This document shows, one piece after another, positions 59,209 through 64,000 of a stretch of 64,000 bases of DNA. A program made the translations under genes and the position numbers. The stretch is taken from contig NZ_JBGTYY010000009.1 in the NCBI RefSeq assembly GCF_041807705.1, positions 1-64,000 of the forward strand. Direction: 5' to 3'. Position 1 is the stretch's first letter. Each line of letters begins with the position of its first letter. Below the pieces are notes generated by a model. That model had not been told where the DNA came from. It made no database searches and saw only the letters and a program-made list of their open reading frames with translations. Source of the stretch: Mannheimia sp041807705 (GTDB taxonomy: Bacteria > Pseudomonadota > Gammaproteobacteria > Enterobacterales > Pasteurellaceae).

Positions 59209-59604
59209 ATGAAACGTTCAACATTCTTAAAAACCTTATTAGTGAATAAAGGCACAACGGCTGATGCCTATTTCAGCAAAAATCATCCTGAAATTCAGTT
59301 ATTAAAATTCGACCACAATACTGAAACCTTTAATGCGTTAAAAGATGGACGTGGCGTTGCACTTGCACACGACAACGCATTAGTGTGGGCTTGGGCAAAA
59401 GAGAACGCAGATTTTGATGTGGCGATTGGCAATATCGGGCCATCTGAACAAATTGCTCCAGCAGTACAAAAAGGCAACAAAGCATTGCTTGATTTTGTGA
59501 ACAAAGAGATTAGCGAATTTAAAGCGAACGGCAAATTAAAAGCAGCTTATGAAAAAACCTTAGTGCTTGTTTATGGCGAGAAAGAAGGGCTTTTAGCGAA
59601 ATAA
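59209..59604 (+). pseudogene. Amino-acid ABC transporter binding protein, internally deleted
   Basis: A 131-residue open frame. It begins with the first residues of a signal peptide (MKRSTFLKTLL) and jumps directly to lobe 2 of a family 3 solute-binding protein (VNKGTTADAYFSKNHPEIQL, GRGVALAHDNALVWAWA, LLDFVNKEISEFKANGKLKA). The hydrophobic core of the signal and all of lobe 1, about 130-140 residues, are missing in frame. The product cannot fold as a normal two-lobe binding protein or be exported. The start and Shine-Dalgarno are intact. Confidence 0.85.
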
Positions 59605-59694
59605 GTAAGTGAACGGATTGCTTACCTTGCGGTTGAGAAATATTAATTTGCAAAAAATTCTACTGTTTTGACCGCTTGTTTCTTCAAGGAAGAA

Positions 59695-59725
59695 AAAACC
59701 TTATTCAAAAATGAATAAGGTTTTT
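59695..59725. terminator. Bidirectional terminator between binding-protein remnant and glmS
   Basis: AACCTTATTC and GAATAAGGTT form a stem with a short A/T loop and T5 or A5 on each side. It lies 9 bases from the glmS stop. Confidence 0.88.
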
Positions 59726-59734
59726 CTTTTATGG

Positions 59735-61570
59735 TTACTCTACCGTTACCGCTTTTGCAAGGTTACGAGGTTGATCCACGTCTGTTCCTTTAATTAAAGC
59801 GATGTGGTATGAAAGCAGTTGTAACGGCACGGTATAGAAAATCGGTGCGGTTACTTCATCTACTTTTGGTAATACGATAGTTTTGAAACCTTCTGCCTCT
59901 TCAAAACCTGCATCGTGATCGGCAAATACATATAACTGACCGCCTCTTGCTCGCACTTCTTCAATGTTAGATTTTACTTTTTCTAACAAATCGTTTTCTG
60001 GTGCAACCACTACAACCGGCATATCGCTATCAATTAACGCTAACGGACCGTGTTTTAATTCGCCTGCTGCGTAAGCCTCTGCGTGAATGTATGAAATCTC
60101 TTTTAATTTTAACGCAGATTCCATCGCAATCGGGTAGTATTCACCACGACCTAAGAATAATGTGTGGTGTTTATCCGCAAAGTCTTCTGATAATTTCTCG
60201 ATTTGTTTATCGAACACTAACGCACTTTCAATTTGAGCTGGCAAGCGTTGTAAAGATTGAACAATGTGATGCTCTTGTTCTTCACTCATACGGTTTTGTA
60301 AACGACCAATCGCTACGTTTAATAATAATAAGCAAGTTAATTGTGTTGTGAATGCTTTTGTTGAAGCTACACCAATTTCCACACCAGCTTTAGTTAAGAA
60401 CGCAAAATCAGATTCACGCACTAATGATGAGCTTGCAACGTTACACACCGTCATCGCTGCCATATAACCAGACTCTTTCGCTAAACGAAGTGCCGCTAAG
60501 GTATCTGCTGTTTCACCTGATTGAGAAAGTGTGATTAATAAGCTGTTCGGGCGTGTTACAAATTTACGGTAACGGAATTCAGACGCGATTTCCACATCAC
60601 AGCTTACGCCTGCGAGTGATTCAAACCAGTAACGAGCGACCATACCTGCGTTGTAAGATGTACCACAAGCCACAATTTGAACGTGTTCTACTTTTGATAA
60701 AATCTCTGCTGCATTTGGTGCAATCGCAGATACATCAACTTTACCGTCTTTAATACGACCATCTAAGGTGTTCATAATCGCAACTGGTTGTTCAAAAATC
60801 TCTTTTTGCATATAGTGGCGATATTGACCTTTATCCGCAGCATCGGCTTCAAAGTTACCTTCGTGAATTTCACGTTCTACTTTATTGCCTTGACGGTCGT
60901 AAATCTCAACAGAACGGCGGGTAATCTCTGCTACATCGCCTTCTTCCAAATAAGCAAAACGGCGGGTTACGCTTAATAATGCTAACGGATCTGAGGCTAA
61001 GAAGTTTTCACCTACACCATAGCCAATCACAAGTGGGCTGCCTGAACGAGCAACGATTAAATGTTCCGGCTCTTCTTCGTTTAATACTACTGTGCCGTAT
61101 GCACCACGAAGTTGTACTACGGTTTTTTGTACCGCTTCTAATAATGATGAAGCCGAACGCAATTCCCACTCAACTAAGTGTGCGATAACTTCTGTATCGG
61201 TTTGTGATTGGAACACATAGCCACGCTCTTGTAGCACGACTTTTAATTCTTCGTAGTTTTCGATAATACCATTATGTACCACCGCAATTTTACCGCTACG
61301 ATGTGGGTGAGCATTAGTTTCTGATGGCTCACCGTGTGTTGCCCAACGAGTGTGAGCAATACCTGTACCACCTAATAATGGCTGTGCTTCTAACGCATCA
61401 TCTAATGCTTTCACTTTACCTACACGGCGTACGATCTGCATTTTTTTATCGGCTGCGTTTAATACCGCTACGCCTGCTGAGTCGTAGCCTCGATATTCTA
61501 AGCGGTGTAAACCATCAACTAATATTTCAGCCACATCACGTTGTGCTACTGCACCTACAATTCCACACAT
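59735..61570 (-). CDS. glmS: Glutamine-fructose-6-phosphate aminotransferase GlmS
   Basis: Makes glucosamine 6-phosphate from fructose 6-phosphate and glutamine, the first step to UDP-GlcNAc for peptidoglycan and LPS. The 611 residues have the N-terminal glutaminase (MCGIVGAVAQRDVAEIL, catalytic Cys2; RLEYRGYDSAG; HTRWATHGEPS), two SIS isomerase domains (about 290-420 and 460-595; CGTSYNAGMVARYW, TLSQSGETADT) and the C-terminal PRNLAKAVTVE. The gene lies 40 bases downstream of a DeoR regulator gene. Confidence 0.98.
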   Translation of the reverse strand: MCGIVGAVAQRDVAEILVDGLHRLEYRGYDSAGVAVLNAADKKMQIVRRVGKVKALDDALEAQPLLGGTGIAHTRWATHGEPSETNAHPHRSGKIAVVHNGIIENYEELKVVLQERGYVFQSQTDTEVIAHLVEWELRSASSLLEAVQKTVVQLRGAYGTVVLNEEEPEHLIVARSGSPLVIGYGVGENFLASDPLALLSVTRRFAYLEEGDVAEITRRSVEIYDRQGNKVEREIHEGNFEADAADKGQYRHYMQKEIFEQPVAIMNTLDGRIKDGKVDVSAIAPNAAEILSKVEHVQIVACGTSYNAGMVARYWFESLAGVSCDVEIASEFRYRKFVTRPNSLLITLSQSGETADTLAALRLAKESGYMAAMTVCNVASSSLVRESDFAFLTKAGVEIGVASTKAFTTQLTCLLLLNVAIGRLQNRMSEEQEHHIVQSLQRLPAQIESALVFDKQIEKLSEDFADKHHTLFLGRGEYYPIAMESALKLKEISYIHAEAYAAGELKHGPLALIDSDMPVVVVAPENDLLEKVKSNIEEVRARGGQLYVFADHDAGFEEAEGFKTIVLPKVDEVTAPIFYTVPLQLLSYHIALIKGTDVDQPRNLAKAVTVE

Positions 61571-61610
61571 AAATTTGCTTTCCTATTTTTTAAGTTAAAA
61601 ATTCGATTAT

Positions 61611-62372
61611 TTATTTTGCAATGAGGACTTCGACACCCATTTTTTCAATTTTTTCTTTCGTTTCGAAACTTAATTGGTTGTCGGTAATAATTTTGGTGAT
61701 TTTTGACCATTCCAATTCAATATTAGGCATTTTTCGCCCGATTTTTTGTGATTCAATCAACACTATCACTTCTCGGCTGACTTCTGCCATCACTTGGCTT
61801 AACCCGACTAGCTCATTGAAAGTGGTTGTGCCACGTGATAAATCTAAACCATCTGCACCAATAAAGAGCTGGTCAAAATCATATGAACGCAACACTTGTT
61901 CAGCCACTTTTCCTTGAAAAGATTCTGAACGGCTATCCCAAGTACCACCTGTCATTAATACTGTTGGCTCGCACTCCAAAGAGGTTAATTCCGCTGCTAA
62001 ATTCAGCGAGTTGGTCATCACGACCAAGCCGGTTTGGTTTAAGGCTTTAACTAACGCCCCAGTCGTGCTGCCGCTATCAATGATGATACGGTTATGGTCA
62101 CGAATACAATCTCGGGCGGCTTGTGCAATCTTCTTCTTTTGAATCGAAAGTTGCTCAGTAAATTCTTCTTCCATCATCTCTGAAGGGATTTTTACCGCCC
62201 CACCATATTTTCGCAATAAAAAACCACTTTCTTCTAAAGCGGTTAGGTCTTTACGAATGGTAACTTCTGAAGTTTCAAACAGTGTAGCGAGTTCATCAAC
62301 ACTCACTTCTTGTTGCGATTGTACCATCTGTACAATTAAATGGCGGCGTTGTTGTGTGTTACGTTTTGACAT
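61611..62372 (-). CDS. DeoR family regulator upstream of glmS
   Basis: A 253-residue regulator from the ATG at 62370-62372 (MSKRNTQQRRHLIVQMVQ). It has a DeoR helix-turn-helix (VDELATLFETSEVTIRKDLT) and the sugar-phosphate sensor domain (IIIDSGSTTGALVKAL, LFIGADGLDLSRGTTTFNE). The link to glmS in one strand suggests an amino-sugar regulator of the AgaR/GlmR type, sensing glucosamine 6-phosphate or a relative. Genetic proof is absent in the window. Confidence 0.85.
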   Translation of the reverse strand: MSKRNTQQRRHLIVQMVQSQQEVSVDELATLFETSEVTIRKDLTALEESGFLLRKYGGAVKIPSEMMEEEFTEQLSIQKKKIAQAARDCIRDHNRIIIDSGSTTGALVKALNQTGLVVMTNSLNLAAELTSLECEPTVLMTGGTWDSRSESFQGKVAEQVLRSYDFDQLFIGADGLDLSRGTTTFNELVGLSQVMAEVSREVIVLIESQKIGRKMPNIELEWSKITKIITDNQLSFETKEKIEKMGVEVLIAK

Positions 62373-62478
62373 TACAATCTTCACTTAAGTTTCGTTTCAA
62401 AACTTTTTGCATTATAAAGAAAGAAAATAAAAAGAAAAGCAAGAAATCCATAATTTACAAAATCTATACAAAACAAAA

Positions 62479-62508
62479 CCGCTTGTTCTTTGGCGATACA
62501 AGCGGTTC
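62479..62508. terminator. Inverted uptake-sequence pair after the glycine-zipper lipoprotein gene
   Basis: AACCGCTTGT at 62479-62488 faces ACAAGCGGTT at 62499-62508 with a 10-base loop, an uptake-signal pair in terminator position. Confidence 0.7.
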
Positions 62509-62529
62509 ATTTCTGTCAATTTTTTGCAA

Positions 62530-62730
62530 TTATTTGATTTGGCTACCGATTACACCACCAAGTGCCGCACCACCTAAGGTTGCGCCCGTTGAATTACCAA
62601 TTGCTTGTCCAGCAACACCGCCAACTGCTGCACCAATTGCGGTATTACGTTGCGATTTTGTCATATTGTTACAGCCTGATACTGCAACTGCTAAAAGAGC
62701 TACTCCGACAACTTTTAACATAGACTTCAT
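62530..62730 (-). CDS. Glycine-zipper lipoprotein (OsmB-like)
   Basis: A 66-residue envelope lipoprotein. The signal ends in AVSGC (lipidated Cys at about 20), and the mature part is a glycine-zipper 2TM domain (GAAVGGVAGQAIGN, GATLGGAALGGVIGS). It resembles the OsmB group of stress-related outer-membrane lipoproteins. It is monocistronic, with a terminator at 62479-62508. Confidence 0.85.
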   Translation of the reverse strand: MKSMLKVVGVALLAVAVSGCNNMTKSQRNTAIGAAVGGVAGQAIGNSTGATLGGAALGGVIGSQIK

Positions 62731-62948
62731 ATTAATCCCTCATTATTAATCAATTTCAAATTGGTCAATCTCCTTGACCTAATCTATAAGATTTTATTTA
62801 GTAGAAAAGGTTCAATAAAAAATGCAATTGCAAAATTCCAAGCAAATTCGACCGCTTGTTTAGCTGAACTGTGAAGCTGCTCACAGAATTTTGCCTTATT
62901 TTCTGCTATATTCCGCTTAATTTTCTCCCTAACAGTAAGGAAATCACA

Positions 62949-63983
62949 ATGAAATTGAAAAAATTAGCTTTAACAGTATCTGGTTTACTACTCGGTTCAT
63001 TATTTTCTCAATCGGCATTGGCGGAAGGTCGTCTGACCGTTTATTGTAGTGCGACGAACGAACTTTGCGAGCAAGAAGTTCAAGCATTTGGTAAGAAATA
63101 CGATGTGAAAGTATCGTTTGTGCGTAATGGTTCAGGCAGCACATTAGCGAAAATTGAGGCCGAAAAAAATAATCCACAGGCTGATGTGTGGTACGGTGGC
63201 ACGCTTGATCCTCATTCACAAGCGGCAGAAATGGGCTTACTCCAACAGTATCAATCACCGAGTTTAGAGCAAATTATGGAAAAATTCCGTGATCCTGCCA
63301 AATTAAAAGGCAACTATTCTTCTGCGGTGTATATGGGGATTTTAGGCTACGGCGTAAACTTAGATCGCTTGAAAAAATTAGGTATCGAGAAAGTGCCAAC
63401 AACTTGGGAAGAGTTACTAGACCCTCGTTTAGCAGGCGAAATTCAAATTGCAGATCCGCAAAGTTCAGGTACAGCTTACACAGCAATTGCTACCTTCGTG
63501 CAACTTTGGGGCGAAGAAAAAGCCTTTGAATACTTCCGCAAATTACACAAAAACATTTCACAATATACTAAATCAGGCATCACGCCAGCTCGTAACACAG
63601 CACGAGGCGAAACCACCATCGGTATCGGCTTCTTACACGACTATGCTATCGAGAAGAAAAACGGGGCTAACATTGAAATAACTGCACCAACTGACGGTAC
63701 AGGTTATGAATTAGGCGGCGTGAGTATCTTAAAAGGGGCAAGAAACCTTGAAAATGCGAAGCTGTTCGTGGATTGGTCGCTTTCTAAAGAAGCTCAAGAA
63801 CTCTCTTGGCAGAAAGGAAATGCGTTCCAAGTATTAACCAACACAACGGCAGAAGCCTCGCCTTATGCCCTTAATCCAAAAGACTTAAACTTAATTGACT
63901 ACGATTTTGAGAAATATGGTTCAAGCGAAGAACGTAAACGCTTGATTGATAAATGGGTTAATGAAGTTAAGTTAGCCAAATAA
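62949..63983 (+). CDS. AfuA/FbpA family ABC transporter binding protein
   Basis: Periplasmic binding protein of 344 residues from the ATG at 62949 (AAGGAAA Shine-Dalgarno); the 26 codons upstream are rejected. It has a signal peptide ending SQSALA, then GRLTVYCSATNELCEQEVQ, RNGSGSTLAKIEAEKNNPQ, ADVWYGGTLDPH, ADPQSSGTAYT and ELGGVSILKGARN. These match AfuA of A. pleuropneumoniae, which has been shown to bind hexose phosphates although first named as an iron protein. FbpA-type iron ligands (paired late tyrosines) are not evident. Permease and ATPase genes are expected past the window end. Confidence 0.82.
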   Translation: MKLKKLALTVSGLLLGSLFSQSALAEGRLTVYCSATNELCEQEVQAFGKKYDVKVSFVRNGSGSTLAKIEAEKNNPQADVWYGGTLDPHSQAAEMGLLQQYQSPSLEQIMEKFRDPAKLKGNYSSAVYMGILGYGVNLDRLKKLGIEKVPTTWEELLDPRLAGEIQIADPQSSGTAYTAIATFVQLWGEEKAFEYFRKLHKNISQYTKSGITPARNTARGETTIGIGFLHDYAIEKKNGANIEITAPTDGTGYELGGVSILKGARNLENAKLFVDWSLSKEAQELSWQKGNAFQVLTNTTAEASPYALNPKDLNLIDYDFEKYGSSEERKRLIDKWVNEVKLAK

Positions 63984-64000
63984 TTCTTCTTTTAGAGGGG

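Noticed and set aside
62949..63983. Iron-binding FbpA
   Set aside because: The sequence follows AfuA more closely and the late paired tyrosines of FbpA are not evident, so an iron role is not asserted.

Overview
The window is chromosomal DNA of a Pasteurellaceae bacterium, most likely from the ruminant Mannheimia / Bibersteinia group. The evidence is a complete leukotoxin operon (lktCABD) beside hslVU and a VirK-family gene, pervasive 9-10 bp DNA-uptake motifs of the ACAAGCGGT type (the Actinobacillus pleuropneumoniae / Mannheimia variant), and housekeeping genes with clear Pasteurellaceae character. The species cannot be fixed from the sequence alone. The leukotoxin resembles, but is not identical to, the M. 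haemolytica A1 protein as I remember it, especially in the N-terminal quarter.

Layout. 0-0.2 kb: end of an IS1016-like (IS1595 family) element whose transposase carries an early frameshift. 0.3-7.4 kb: lktC-lktA-lktB-lktD on the minus strand (acyltransferase, RTX toxin, ABC exporter, adaptor), with an attenuator-like hairpin between lktA and lktB. 7.7-10.7 kb: lapB/virK-like, hslU, hslV, with a palindromic repeat element between the protease genes. 10.8-14.8 kb: cytochrome b561, sfsA with an in-frame hexanucleotide repeat, a MazEF-type toxin-antitoxin pair, an EamA transporter, a frameshifted VOC protein and two small lipoproteins. 14.9-19.8 kb: mutY-yggX-mltC, a tandemly duplicated tRNA-Phe/tRNA-Asn unit, and ffh. 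19.9-25.7 kb: a diflavin reductase with a stand-alone Aer-like PAS protein, an ATP-grasp/esterase/DUF302 cluster and an outer-membrane-like protein. 25.8-34.5 kb: tusBCD-yheO, fkpA, slyX, mtnN, rimO, a nucleoside transporter and the yjjI-yjjW glycyl-radical pair. 34.7-39.3 kb: an esterase plus a glycerate module (cdaR, GntP permease, glycerate kinase).

39.4-58.3 kb reads as a vitamin C island. The ula genes (ulaAB fusion, ulaC, ulaD on the minus strand; ulaG, ulaR, ulaE, ulaF on the plus strand) import and degrade L-ascorbate. Next come genes for L-threonate, the four-carbon acid formed when ascorbate oxidises (DeoR regulator, ltnD, otnK, otnC, otnI, GntP permease), followed by three hydrolases of unknown substrate. 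Both transcription units have near-perfect CRP sites. The threonate block sits between the permease genes and the ATPase gene of a polar amino-acid ABC transporter. That transporter is decaying: one permease is frameshifted and the binding protein has lost one lobe. A gutted 5'-nucleotidase gene lies inside the ula operon.

59.7-64 kb: glmS with a DeoR-type regulator, a glycine-zipper lipoprotein, and an AfuA/FbpA-type binding protein whose transporter genes would lie beyond the window. No CRISPR array, prophage, rRNA or replication origin was seen.
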